Assembly: GCA_029204225.1 (NCBI GenBank)
Contig: CM055103.1
Location: 43,906,604 to 43,970,603, forward strand
Direction of reading: 5' to 3'
Source: Diphasiastrum complanatum
Lineage: Eukaryota; Streptophyta; Lycopodiopsida; Lycopodiales; Lycopodiaceae
DNA: 64,000 nt
Shown: piece after piece, positions 40,100 through 52,326 of the stretch
Position numbering within the stretch: the stretch's first letter is position 1
How the letters are laid out: each line of letters opens with the position of its first letter
Program-made: the position numbers and the translations under genes
The notes under the pieces: model-generated
The model's database searches: none
What the model was told of the DNA's origin: nothing
Seen by the model: only the letters and a program-made list of their open reading frames with translations

Positions 40100-41560
40100 T
40101 TAGCCAGGCAGACAAGAAGCAGGTGAAGCAGAAAGAATATTGAAAGGAGGAAGAGCAAAACAAGAAAAACAAAAGATCGTTAAGACAGTTGGAGACCCCC
40201 CATCATGGGGCTGCTGAGGAAAGGATGGAAGTTCCAGAGGTGGTGGCCAAGATGGAGGCACCAGAGAAAGAAGATGACACTGTGATAGTTGCCTAGCAAG
40301 GGAAGAACTAGAATCTGTTATCCCCCCTATTTGTCCGGACACAATAGATAGCAAGAAGACACATAGCAAAAGCAAGGATAGGGAAGAGACAAGTAGAGAG
40401 AAAGCTGAAGGCAAAGAGCAAATGGGCTTGAACCATCCTGCCCATCCTAGGGAAAAAGATTCAGAGGATGCTGACAAAGAACAGCAAACAAAGGTGAGTT
40501 CCCATATTTGTTGTGACAAGAAAGAGGAGGAAGAAAAAGAAAAATAGGTGCAAAAGGGTTTCCTCTCTATCCCGCCAGGACAAATAAGGAGCAAGCTGAG
40601 AAAAAAGACAATGAAGCAACCAAGATACGGCAGGAAAAAGTCTCAGAGTAGCAGGAATCTGGTATTGAGGAAACAAGCACTCAAGTTATATTCTCGGCCG
40701 GAGATGACTTGGAGAAGCTACCAGCATGTTTTGTAAAAGAGTTAGTAAGATGTCTCCCAGAAGCAATGTTGGCCATGGAACAATCAAGAAGACGGAGAAC
40801 GGCCCTAGGAAATATTGCCTGGTGGGAAGGCAGAATCACCATACTAGACGAAGAAGAGGACTGGATGGACTGGGATGAACCCACACACATTGTCTTGACA
40901 CCAAGAGCCAAATCTGCACAAGTTTAAAAAGGGGTAAATAACATCATGGATGAAAAAGGGGCACCCATAGCGCACCCTATCTACCTACTTCTGGAGAGGT
41001 GTATAGGTTATACAAAATCGTGAATGCATTACAGGAGCGTGTTGCCCAGTTGACCCCATTCAAGACAAAAATGCCAGACTAAAAGCTGAGATCACATAAG
41101 CTGAAAGAATTATTGAGGGTAATGGAGGGCCAACTGAAGGACTATGGTGAGAAGATTCATCAAAGGCATATTAAAATCAGCCAACTCACTGCCGACAGGA
41201 GTTCAGCTAACAAAATAAAACTGGGGCTGAATCCCTTAGATTTAAAAATCTTGGGAGGAAACCATAGTCAAACTAAAGAAGCAACTGAGGAGGCCCACAA
41301 GGGCCTTGACAAAGCCTGGAGAAGGGGCTCGCAATTGCCAGAACACTAGGAGGACATAGGACAGCCTGCAGAGTCGCTGCCTAGGGCTTGGAGAATGAAG
41401 GCAGCTGCAAGTAATTAAGGGGCCACATCTGGTGGCAAGAGTAGCTGCGTGGGACAGGGCTAGTGCAGATCCCATCATGTTTTGGAGCATCCCGGGTTCT
41501 CAAGAAGAAGCTGAAAATGGATAGGGAGTAGGATGGGGAGAATGGTGTTAAGAATTTGTG
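40100..41560 (+). pseudogene. Broken charged coding region, family not recognised
   Basis: Several plus-strand frames show coding-like, Glu/Lys-rich sequence broken by stops: KEQAEKKDNEATKIRQEKVS, then (after TAG) GIEETSTQVIFSAGDDLEKL and ACFVKELVRCLPEAMLAMEQ, then GNIAWWEGRITILDEEEDWM and THIVLTPRAK. Further on, RVMEGQLKDYGEKIHQRHIK looks like a coiled coil. The clearest open piece is 40709-40927. I do not recognise the family; a retroelement gag-like or host gene remnant are both possible. The many stops speak against a working gene. Confidence 0.4.
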
Positions 41561-42344
41561 AGAGATATAAGAATTTGAAAGTCAACATAGTATGATAGAG
41601 ACTTGTTTCGCTGGAATGTTCTATGAACAACCCAGTTAGATGACTAGTTTCGTAGAAACTGAGAGGTTGGGGAAATAATAGTTATGAAGACAGATAGCTC
41701 TTAGGAGAGAATGATAGAGAGCAAACTAGCAACACATCAAGATATTAATAAACCGACCATGAGTAAGTGGAAGTTCATTTCCATGCTGACACTAGAAGTC
41801 AGGGAAGATAAGGCCTAAACTATTTGTTGCACGCTACTAAATAGATAGTGCAAGGTAGATAGTGCATGACAAATAGTGTGATACCTACCCCAAGAGCCTA
41901 TATGAGATTCCCACTACGTTACACTTACGATACGAGAGATGTTCCTATTGTGATGAGATTTATGCCAGAAAGCTCAGCAGAGCCATCTTACTTCTCAGCC
42001 TCAAATGACCTCTTTCTTCTATAGGAGAAGACCACAATCGAACCCAAAGTTTGATGATGATAATGACGATGCACCTATTCATGAAGATCAAAGACAACGC
42101 ACCACTCTAGTCATGTTGCAACTCAAGCTATTCAACCTATCATGAGGAGACACAACCCTCATCCTTCTAGACGATGTCAGCAGCTACTAGAGTTATCTCA
42201 TGTTGCGGTTCGCATGCTAGCATACTTCTGCAACATCAACAGGACATGATGATAGTACTATGCCTATTTTTGACATTTAGTAGCACTTATACCCCTACAT
42301 ATCTCATTAGTTGATTCATAGTATATACCAGACATGAGGGTCCG

Positions 42345-42520
42345 GGGTGGACGCGGCAATCCGCGTCCGTGTCCGGTGTCCGGACCTGGACGCGTCCCTG
42401 ACCCTTGGACGCGAGGTCGGACGCGTCCATTTTTTTTTATTTTTTTTTAAGCATAAATAACATTAAATTTTTTTTTTTTGAAAAAATGTGGACGCGGACG
42501 TGCGTTTGGACACACCATCC
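42345..42520. repeat. GC-rich block of GGACGCG/CGCGTCC motifs
   Basis: Within an AT-rich background there are repeated GTGGACGCGG, GGACGCGTCC, GTCCGGTGTCCGG and GGACGCG motifs in both orientations. A poly-T/A stretch follows, then GTGGACGCGGACGTGCG. The two GC-rich edges around a T-rich core suggest a small inverted-repeat element. Confidence 0.5.
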
Positions 42521-42909
42521 GCTTCCTTAGGTATATACATATGTTGTTTTTTTCGTTATTGTTTTGGAGACATTTCATACTCCCACTGATACCACACACT
42601 TGACATATACATTTACTAGTCTTATAAGTGCTTTCGCATGGAATTTTTGAAGGGTAAAAAGAAATGAAGTTTGGAAGGTTTTTCAAACATAATCTTGGAT
42701 AAGAGAGTACTCCAATTGGATGTCCATGACACATTGTATATTGATGGCAAAGCTCTTACCAAGTTTATGCAAAAGTCTCATTGTAATGATGCAAACATCG
42801 TGAACATACCATATCGTTGGGAGAGTAATAGTCTTTTAGTAAAAACATATGGGATTCACCCTAAAACGTATGTTTAAATAAAATATCTTTAAGTGGGAAA
42901 AAACAATTG

Positions 42910-43168
42910 TGTATCTAAATGTTGTCCAGAAATTAACAAACTATTAGTGAACATAAATTCATCAAAATTGCTCCAAATAGAGCCCCACGAGCAATGAATG
43001 TTGTCCAACAGTATGGCAGAAATTAACAAGCTATTGATGAAGAAATAGCCACCAAAACATCCTCCAGATAGGGTGCCAAGTAGCAATAAATGTTGTCCAA
43101 TACTGTGGTAGAAATCGGCAAGGTAATAATGAAATAGTCACAAAAGCCTCCTCCAAAATGGGCACATG
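42910..43168. repeat. Three imperfect tandem units of ~85-90 bp
   Basis: Units share AATGTTGTCCA(A)...GGCAGAAATTAACAA(G/A)CTATT...CCTCCA(G/A)AT...GGTGCCAAG or equivalents. They start near 42915, 42999 and 43089. No coding function was recognised. A short ORF just upstream (42671-42877) looks incidental. Confidence 0.6.
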
Positions 43169-45944
43169 TTATGTCCATGACCAGTACATAGGATTCAGTA
43201 TACTCCTAGTCTTGGATCCAGAACACACTAAATGGAGTTAGTACAAGGTTTGGGACTATATGTGCATGCCTTGCCTGACTAAGTGCAGAGGTGGTTCTAG
43301 GCTCCATATAAGGAGGCCAAACTCGCCCTACTACCTCACATTTGTGGTTGATTCATTGCCAGGCTCTCACTCTACTTTCATGCTTCCTAATCCTTGGCTT
43401 GGGGGTGAAGCTTCTAGAGTTTGATTGGTTGCTTCTACTTGGTTAGGTGGTTTGTCCATAGTGTGTTTTCCATTGTGTTTGTCTTGTAAGCAAGATCTTG
43501 AGGAGCTTTCCCTTATAGCACAGACTATCAAGAGGTTCTACCCACAAAGCGCAAGTCCTAGAAAAGGTATATTTCCAATTGTTAAATCCACAAATAGGGT
43601 GCTAGTAATGATGAAGCTTGAACCACGAGGCACCAAGGTCCCCTCCAAAAAAGGTGGGTGTCACCTAGAAATAGGGTGAGAAAACTGGGTGCCAAGTTCC
43701 TCCAAGCAAAGTGACAATGGATCTTCCTAAAAAAGTGCTTTGATACCAGATTACAAACACAATGGCAAATATTGATATCGATGAAGCATAAAGGACCATA
43801 AATGAGACAACAAAAATTTACTCTGAAGATGATTGAAGTACATCGTATCTGATTAATAGCTAAACCCCTTTGAGGAATTGCATCAGTCTCCTAGAAAGAT
43901 CTCCAACAGTAGACAATGCCAAATGATACCTCAATAGTACATGGAGCACATGTTTTAAGCAAATGCCCTAAAATGCAAGCTTCTAGACACCCCTTAGTCA
44001 AATAGTCAAATGGAGGGAAACTAGTGTGCCCTCCATTGGGCCCTCACTCCAGTTACTTAACTGGTAATAGTTGAAAGCGTTTGGCAAACATAAAATGAAA
44101 AAGACTACAAAAGGTCTATACATGAATAAAAAGGGCTCGCCGACATACAAAGAAAAGAGCACCAATATGCATAGAGTTTTGGACTCATCCTCCTCCCCTA
44201 ACTCTAATTACCAGTTGCACTAATTAGCATACCCCAAGGCATATCCTTATGGGACCCAAGTACCTGAATTGCACTAATCTTTAGAAGGTTCCACTAAGGA
44301 ACGCTACATAGTATTGTATTGCTTCTTAGCTAACCTTCATTGATATTAATAAATCTGATTGAGCGCATAATAGATAGGATCTCCATAACACTACATTAGC
44401 ATGGAGATCTATTCTTGTTCCTTTGGATCTACTATGACAAGGAGCATTGTATGTCCTAGCTTTCTTCATTGACAATACTGGAAATGGCACACTTCTTAAG
44501 GCCACCAGCTCAGGGACAATTTTCATAAGCAATGAAATCCTTTCCTGTGCCACTCAAACTTCACAATTTGGGCTCTTACATCCATTCATCTAACAAATGC
44601 ATTGATTTTGTATGCTAAAAGCTTATTTGCAACATAGATCATTTCTTGTTGGCAAGACAAAGATGCACTATTATCAGCCTATTCTTGTATACATAATTAT
44701 TTTGTATAACTATCGGATCTGACGTTGGAAGTTCTTTCACTGTTATGACAGACGAGCTTATTGAGTAGTAACCAAATTAAATTGAATAAGGATAAGCCTG
44801 CTAGCCGAAAACAAAAACCAGATGTTTAGAAAGAAATGCAGAAACATGTTTCACTAAGAGAAATAAAATATCATACTCCAGTATTAAACAAATTATGTTT
44901 TTTCTCTTGTTTTTTTCTCTTCTATGTCCTCATTGTGTGGCTGAATGGAATCAAACTCAAAACCTGAAGTAGAGGAAACGAGGCCTTCACCAACATGCCA
45001 CTTATTGGACTACAAAGATTATGCTAAGATGCTTAAAGTACACGAATGTTCCAATTTGTTAAGTACCATAATACTTACAAAGCTTGTGTATAATAGAGAC
45101 ATAAGTACCTCCAGCAAATTTTAGTACTTTCTATCAATGGAATACGGACATCTGATTCCTATCAAATATAGATGCTCAATTTGATGTTTAGTACTATTGA
45201 TATACGATAGGGTGTGAGGGCCAAAAGCTTCCATACCATAGTGAACGATACTACACATAAAAACCCATTGTTACCTCCTTGTTACTTTAGTAGCTCCCCC
45301 AAGAACTAAGTTCACACACTTGGTATGAGTTGCTTTACAAGAGAATTAAGAAGGATATAGACCAAGCAGTGCTCACCCACACACGTACTCCATGATCAAA
45401 TGCACACATTTGTCATCTTGACAATAGCCAAATAAATTTACAATGAAAGGGAAATCGATTTTTTGTAAAATACTTTTCTCTGCCAACACATGTGCTACCT
45501 GCAGAGCTCAGAGTTAATTATAGTGCCCCATACTGTATGCAAGATTTGAATACTTGCAATAAGTGAGGATGATACAAAATATAATAATGTAAGCTACAAT
45601 ATGAAAATCAGTGTCAAGTCATAGGTACTGCAAAAAGAAAAAGAATGCAGGAGTGCCAAGCAGATCAAAACTAGTTAAAGCTATTTGTCAATTAAACATT
45701 TTCCTTCATAAGTTCTGATCTTATCAGCATTCAATACACTTTGTACTTAGACAAGTTTATATGCAGTGAAAACATATTGCCAGAGAATCAACACTAAAAA
45801 CATTTTACTTACATAGGAACCCAACTAGAGATTGGTATTGTAACCTGAAGACAACAAACCTAACTCCTAAAGAACATCATTGAAAATGTATTCAGGTATG
45901 ATCAGAGAATACTCCAATGAGCATGATAAGCCCTGGTAGGACAA

Positions 45945-45947
<3 letters not shown>
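43169..45947. other. No supported gene
   Basis: About 2.8 kb of AT-rich sequence without recognised exon, retroelement domain or RNA gene. Confidence 0.4.
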
Positions 45948-45988
<41 letters not shown>

Positions 45989-46225
45989 AAGTTTTATTCC
46001 TCCGCGTAGCTGGTGGTTAAGCTACTGCCTTTTTACCCTCACCATAGCTGGAGGTTAAGCTTTCATTTTATTTCTAGTTTATTTCTGTGTTATTCTATGT
46101 TTTAGCTGATAGAAATAAGTCCAACATGGACAATGCTCCTTTCTGATGTACTTTTTCTTTGTCTCATGTGCCCAAGGGCACTCTGTAGACATTAATACAT
46201 TCTATTCTATTCTATTCTCATGGAT
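45948..46225 (+). mobile_element. LINE fragment f: 3' UTR only, (CT)n at its 5' end, (ATTCT)n tail
   Basis: (CT)n from 45948 to 45985 is followed at once by sequence matching the 3' UTR of LINE b: TTCCTCCGCG, GCTGGTGGTTAAGCT, TACCCTCACCA, GGAGGTTAAGCTT, AAGTCCAACATGGACAATGC and CTCATGTGCCC. It ends GACATTAATACATTCTATTC with a short ATTCT repeat. It has no ORF. It is either a severely 5'-truncated LINE or a SINE that shares the LINE tail; no RNA polymerase III boxes were recognised. Confidence 0.75.
46168..46181 (+). other. LINE f 3' hairpin
   Basis: GTGCC-CAAG-GGCAC, the same stem as in LINE b with other loop bases. Confidence 0.7.
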
Positions 46226-46963
46226 GGTACTTCATTTATTCTTGCCTTACTACGCCTTGCTAAGCACTTTTTACAGTACACAAAAACCTTGAGTTGACAT
46301 GTGGGCGTCTATACAATGTTAAACTTGAAAATTACCCCTATTTGAACAATTTTCCTGATCAACGGTGGAGATTCATATGCCCTAAATCTATTGGACAAGA
46401 TACTTGGCCTCCATATAAAAACCAGCAAGACTACCACCTTTGTACTCTTCCAGCGACCTCTTCAACTTGGCGCCCATTCATCTTTCGGCAGTGATTTGTC
46501 ATCACCAAATCGTTGCACATTATATGTTACTAAATCACAGTTGCTGATCTCTCAGCCACAAATCACGTTTTTTGAGTTGACTTTTCACATAGCTTGAGCG
46601 CTGGGTTTCCAGCCTTAGATTGTGCTATTGATAGTCGATTTTCTCACATAAAATGGATGCATATATTTATTGTAGATCACATGTAGATTGCTTGCATATA
46701 CACTACATATTCTGGTTGTGAATCGCATTTACAATGCTTGTGTAATCAGCAATCATCATGATCACATCACTAGCTGTATGTACAATGATGGAACTACCAT
46801 GTATATACAAAATTGGTCGTTATTTGTAGAAAATTAGGTCTCTCAGCTTGAAACCTCATGAGACACATGGATTTGTGCAAGAGTGTTGATATCCAAATGG
46901 ATTAGTATGGCATGGATTGGCCCTAATACCGACATGGATATCCCTACTCTTACAAACTAGCCG

Positions 46964-47200
46964 ACAAGTAGTCAGGGTGACCAAGAGGGTCATAGGTCTT
47001 TGGTGGGGCACGAGGGTGGTACCCTATTCACAAGTCACAGGGGCCAGGCATGCCAAGTGGACTGAATACCCACAGGTGGATGCCATGTGCCAGTTGACGG
47101 GAATAGGACTCAAGGAGGGGGTGTGTATGGTTGGGAGGTTCATTCTACACACCGGCCTTCTAGGATTCACGAGCTTGGAGAGACTTGCTTGTGACAATTG
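46964..47200 (-). repeat. Gypsy LTR fragment, inverted relative to the LTR at 51836
   Basis: Read on the minus strand it starts TGTCACAAGCAAGTCT and matches 51846-52110 (shared AGCTCGTGAATCCTAGAAGG, CACATGGCATCCACCTGTGG, GGCATGCCTGGCC). The match stops near 46964. On the plus strand it is joined directly to a primer-site-like TTGGTATCTGAGCC. No gene is seen in 46226-46963. Confidence 0.75.
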
Positions 47201-48015
47201 GTATCTGAGCCTCGTTCTAGAGAGAGAAAACGTTCGTTCTAGAGAGAGTGTGTAGAAATTGTCAAATTTTGCTTGTTTTTGAAGGATCTGGAGGGGAGAA
47301 AACGTGGGAGACAGATTTCAGAGGTGTTTGTGGACCTGCAGCTCTGCTGTTCCAGCCTATTGGGAGCCCACAACAATCCGATTTGAAGCAGAAAATTTGG
47401 ATTAAATTCTCTTGAAGGTCCATCGTTCTCCTGCAGCCTATCTTTAGCACAGGTGGAAGTGGGAAAACGTGACAATTTGTCAGATTTCAGTGATCAAAGG
47501 GGTCCTTGATTCCTCTTCTAGTGGTGAATCATCTCAGATTGCTGATTGGCAGATCCAAATTACAATTGGAGGCAAATCATCAGCGATTGAAGGCTGTTTT
47601 TGGCTGTTTGGGAAACGGAAAAATGGCCACAACTTTCTCTACTCTTATCGGATTGCTATGAGATTTCGGCAGGTGCTTGGGGGTGCTGAATCACTGCAAG
47701 GGAGGCTGCAAATCTGAGAAAAAATTCTGAAATCACTGATTTTGCTCAAAAAAACAGATTTTGGACGTTTTTTTAGAGCTTTTGGAGTTGAAACGTCATA
47801 ACTTCTCCGTCCTATGTCCGTTTGACCTAAGATTTGGCACGGAGCATCCTCACAAGAGGGTGACCTACTACAATAGGACCTTCAGCTTGCTTGCAGACCT
47901 GAGCATGCATAAGTTCGCATCGATTTGATGCTGTTTTTTCACCTATTTTCACAAAAAGTCGACAAAACTTCAAATTTTTCTGGCAACTTCTTCCTCGGTC
48001 ATCCATACTACGTCT
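47201..48015 (+). other. Primer-site-like sequence and retroelement leader
   Basis: TTGGTATCTGAGCC at about 47202-47215 differs by one base from the usual TTGGTATCAGAGCC site. About 800 bp of leader-like sequence without gene follow, including AACGTCATAACTTCTCCGTC. The leader runs into the end of the minus-strand gag-RT block. Confidence 0.6.
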
Positions 48016-50895
48016 TTGGGAATCAGGGTTTCTGGGTATCCACAATCTTGAGAACTCGAGCCGTGGCCACCGACTCCTTCAAGTTCTCAATACGTTGCTG
48101 AGCTTCAGCATCCCATCGAACCACAGTGTTGTTTTTCCTTAACTGGTCCGTAGAGGAGCAACTATCCATGAATAATTCCTAACAAACCACCGGTAGAACT
48201 TACAAAAGCCTAAGAAAGATTGTAATTGGCACATATTGGCAGGCCTCAGCCACTTCTTAACCACAACCACCTTGGCTAGGTCAACCGAAATACCCTCAGC
48301 TGTCACTACGTGACCCAAATACTCGACACGAGTTTTACACAACTCTGTCTTCTGAGCATTGGCATACAAGACAGAAGCTTGTAACTTGCCAAATATAGTC
48401 TTGAGATGAAACTCGTGCTCCTCGACTGCTTTACTAGTAACCAATATATCGTCAATAAAATTGATGACAAACTTGCCCATATAGTCTCGCAAGACATCAT
48501 TCATGAGCATCATGAACGTGGCTGGGGCATTGGTTACCCCAAATGGCATAACCAAAAGCTCATAATGACCGAAACGGGTCGGAAGGCCGTCTTCTGGATG
48601 TCTTCATCTCGAATCCGTATTTGATGGTGTCCACTTTTGAGATCTATCTTACTGAAAATGGTTGCACCTTGCAACGCATCTAGTAGATCATCAATCATGG
48701 GCATCGGATACCTATGCTTTATAGTGATCTTATTCAATCCCCTGTAATCTACACATATCAGGAAACTACCATCCTTTTTCTTAAAAGTAAAATAGGAGAG
48801 GCAAAAGGTGAATAACTTGGACGGATGTACCCCAACTTGAGATACTCCTCCAACATCTTTTTGACTTCCTCTTCCTCTTTTAGGCTCATCCTATAAGGAG
48901 GCCTACATACCGGACTTGCCCCTAGAACGAGCTCAATACGATGATCAACGTTCCGACGAGGCGGCAACCCCTCTAGCATATTACTAATAAGCACGTGTTT
49001 AAACTGAGTGCGGATGGACTTCTCCAACTCACTTGTTGGGTCACATCTAGGCTATAATGAAAATGCATGTGCACTAGGGGATGCAAAAGTAGATGAAGCT
49101 TCTTGTGATTTATTAGTGAGTGTGCTTATCTGATTATTATCAACATAAGAATCAAAACTGGAATCAACGTTCACATAACACAACCACAAATATTGAATCT
49201 CCATTCTCTTTATTTGCATACAGGTAACAAGAGGACCCTAAACAGATGGTCTCTCTCCCTTTAAGACATGAGACATACCCTCATGCCCAAACTTATACAC
49301 ATGTGACTTAAAATCTATAGAGGGCTGCTTACTTGCATGCCACCGCTTACCAAGTACAATATCAAACTTAGCTAGTTTAGTAAATTCAAAATCTAACTTC
49401 TCGGTATACGTCTGAATAGACAAAGACGCCCGTGAGATTCTTTCATCCCAAACCTCTGTTCTCTTACTCAAAGTTGTCACATGTGGACACTTGTTTGAAT
49501 CCAAATGAACCTCATGCAACCTTTTAGAGCAATTGTGGCTCCACAATATATCGGTAATTAGATGGAACAATAGCTAAGCGAAACTTCCTCACCACGCGAG
49601 AATTGATAATATTATGCGAGGAACCAGTGTCAAACAAGACGAGCACGTCATGACCTTCCAGCTTTCCCCTCATGCGTATCAGTGCACTATCAGGAAACTG
49701 ATAAGCTTCACGCGCCTTGGTGGACAAATAACATACTGGTGCCCCTGGAACAAGATTCCGCACAGAAATAGTCATGACACGACGAGTGTCCTCATCATCA
49801 CTTACCAACAAGTCATCCAAAATTTCATCATCCTTGCCCTCATCTTGACGTTGCATAGTATGGAGCTTCTTGCCCATACGTCGAGGACAATCTTTGAAAA
49901 GATGCTTGCCAAGACAAAAAAAGCATAATCCGTCTTTCTTGGCCTCATATTTTTGCTCAGGACTAAGGGGAGACTTGTCGTAAGCACGACGAGCCATAGG
50001 AGATCTCGCCTTGCACTTCAAATTCTGCTGCATTTGGATAGGATCCTTCTGCGAAAAGCCTTTCTGACCAACGTGGCCAGACTTTCGCGAACCCTTCTTC
50101 TGAGGCCAGCTTGGCGCTCCAGATTCAGCCTTGGTGCGCACATTACCTTCAAAGTTGAGAGCTGTAGCAACTGCCTCTTCTAAGGTTTTGCATCCTTCAT
50201 TTAGCACTAAAGGCCTCAACTCTTCACGAAGGCCAAATATGAACTTGAAAACTACCAGCCACTCGGGAATCTCTTCCGGAATCTTGATAAGCGTCTCACG
50301 ATACCTATCAGCATATTCTTGCACCATGTATTGCCTCTGACGATGCAAAAGCCAAGCATCCGTCGCACGCACATGCTCATGTGGAGTAATAAACTGAGCT
50401 CTGAAAGCTTGCTTAAACTCAAGCCAGATGGATAGAGCCTGATTAGACTTCAACAACTTGCGCCACCACTTGTCAACAAAATTAGTGAAATGGTAAATAG
50501 CTTTGCGGACCCGCCAACCCTCATCAGTTGGGGACCACTTCAAATCAAAATATTCCTCCCACTTATGCAACCACTGATCTACTATATCAGTAGTGCATTG
50601 GGTAGTGCTTCCTGCGAAATGGGTAGGCTTAATGTCCTTTTAGATAGGGTGGAGGTAACATAGGATGAACAACAGAAGATGGAAATGGATAAGGATAAGG
50701 GGGAGCATGCTGTGAGGATGCATAAGCACTAGCTACCATCATCGCTCGCATCTCTGCGATGGTCTAAGGGGAAGCACAGGTGAACTGGTAGCCACTGTAG
50801 ACGGATTACATTTAAGGCTAAGCATAGGGCTAGGAGGTGGTGATTGGAGAGCAACAGGAGGGCTGAGAGGTATATCGACACGGTCGTCTTCCATA
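48016..50895 (-). pseudogene. Gypsy gag-protease-RT block on the minus strand
   Basis: Gag starts near 50895 (MEDDRVDIPLSPPVALQS). It continues after stops as KWEEYFDLKWSPTDEGWRV, then FKQAFRAQFITPHEHVRATD. A knuckle CFFCLGKHLFKDC has one residue fewer than usual between the second Cys and the His. The protease VLVLFDTGSSHNIIN retains DTG. RT fragments in later frames: [51 protein letters not shown] and NFIDDILVTS (F for Y in the YxDD box). It ends in the RNase H connection (VEYLGHVVTAEGISV, SFLGFCKFYRWFV). Frame changes occur near 48560, 48750 and 49240-49540. The neighbouring integrase part is on the opposite strand. Confidence 0.9.
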
Positions 50896-51018
50896 ACGAA
50901 CAAAAAGCACAGAAAAAACAAAGTCTCTTTCTGAATGTACACAAAAAACAAAAAAAATGATTTTTCTTGTGAAAAAAAAAAACAGAAAGTAAAATAAATC
51001 AGCGAAGATTACACTAAG

Positions 51019-51808
51019 TATGGGGTCATCAGATCATCCTGAATCGGATGGTCAGACAAAGAGGATGAACCAGTCTATAGAAGACATGCTTCGGGCATAT
51101 GTTTCCAGAAGATAGTCGGATTGGGAAAGGTACCTACCAATGATTGAGTTTGCGTATAACAGCGCAAAGCACTCAGTTATGAATTTTAGTCCATTTTCTC
51201 TTATGTATGGTTTCCAGCCTAGGGCTCCCATTTTAGTGGGCCTCAAAGGCCTAAAGGTTAAAACAACATTAGATTTCCTGCATGATATGCAAGAAATGTT
51301 GCTAGTGGCTCGCGATAACGTAAAATCGGCTCAGAATAGAGCCGAGTTTTACACCAATCAAAAGCGACAACCTAGGGTCTATGAGAAGGGGGCTTGCGTT
51401 TATCTTAGAATCCCAAAAGACTCTAAGGTGTTAAAGGCTGGGAAATGTCCTGAGTTATCACCTCGTTATGTAAGGCCATTCTGTATAGTAAAGAAACTCC
51501 ATTGGAATGCATACCAGCTGGAACTTCCTCAAGGCGTTAAGGTTCATCCAGTTTTTCACATTAGTCATTTAAAGGAACGACTTGGTGAGAAGGATGACTT
51601 GATACTCTAGGAGGATCTAGTTTAGCTAGAGGACTTGACATCCTTTGTACCTACGGAACCACAGGCCATTGTTGATGTACGTCAACGTGGGCTCAAAAAC
51701 CGGCAGGTAACTAAGTACTTGGTTTGTTGGAAAGGAAGTTCCGAGGATGATGATACTTGGGAAAAGGAACATGACCTTAGACTGAGGTTCCCTGTTTTTC
51801 TTCCTTAG
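51019..51808 (+). pseudogene. Gypsy integrase C-terminus and chromodomain (chromovirus)
   Basis: It begins in the integrase core (HPESDGQTKRMNQSIEDMLR), with a TAG after SRR. It continues ERYLPMIEFAYNSAKHSVMN, SPFSLMYGFQPRAPI, a GPY/F-type region (SPRYVRPFCIVKKL) and HPVFHISHLKERLG. After two TAGs comes a chromodomain: QAIVDVRQRGLKNRQVTKYL and VCWKGSSEDDDTWEKEHDL. The chromodomain normally binds modified histone tails and guides integration. A purine-rich tract (AAAGAACGGGAAA) and the 3' LTR follow. The 5' part of this pol on the plus strand is missing. Confidence 0.9.
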
Positions 51809-51835
51809 ATAAGGAATTTTTTAAAGAACGGGAAA

Positions 51836-52326
51836 TGTTAGGGACCTGTCACAAGCAAGTCTTCCCAAGCTCGTGAATCCTAGAAGGCCGGTGTGTAGAA
51901 TGAACCTCCCAACCATAGGCACCCCCTCCTTGAGTCCTTCTACCTACTATTCCCGTCAACTGGCACATGGCATCCACCTGTGGTTGATCAGTCCACTTGG
52001 CATGCCTGGCCTCTGTGACCTGTGAATACTGAGTGACTCATAGGGTACCATCCCCGTGCCCCGCCAAAGACCTGTGACCCTCTTGGTCACCCCTACTACT
52101 TGCCGGCTAGCATCTCGTCATTGACGGCTAGGGTCCCGACGGTCAAGACACACTGCATCTCTGACATCTTGTCAGGCGGCCATACCGGATAACTGCTTGT
52201 GACGCACCGGTCCCTACTTGGAACAGATGTCCTCGTCGGTCACCGACCCTTGCCAACACTAGGCCTCAGGCCCTTTGGTAACCGGCCGTGCCGAAGTCGT
52301 GATAGAATTGTAACTAGACTCTAACA
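51836..52326 (+). repeat. 3' LTR of the chromovirus
   Basis: It starts TGTTAGGGAC and ends GACTCTAACA (inverted ends TGTTAG/CTAACA) directly after the purine tract. Near 52188-52210 it holds TGCTTGTGAC...CCGGTCCCTAC, an inverted likeness of its own first 25 bases. Confidence 0.8.
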
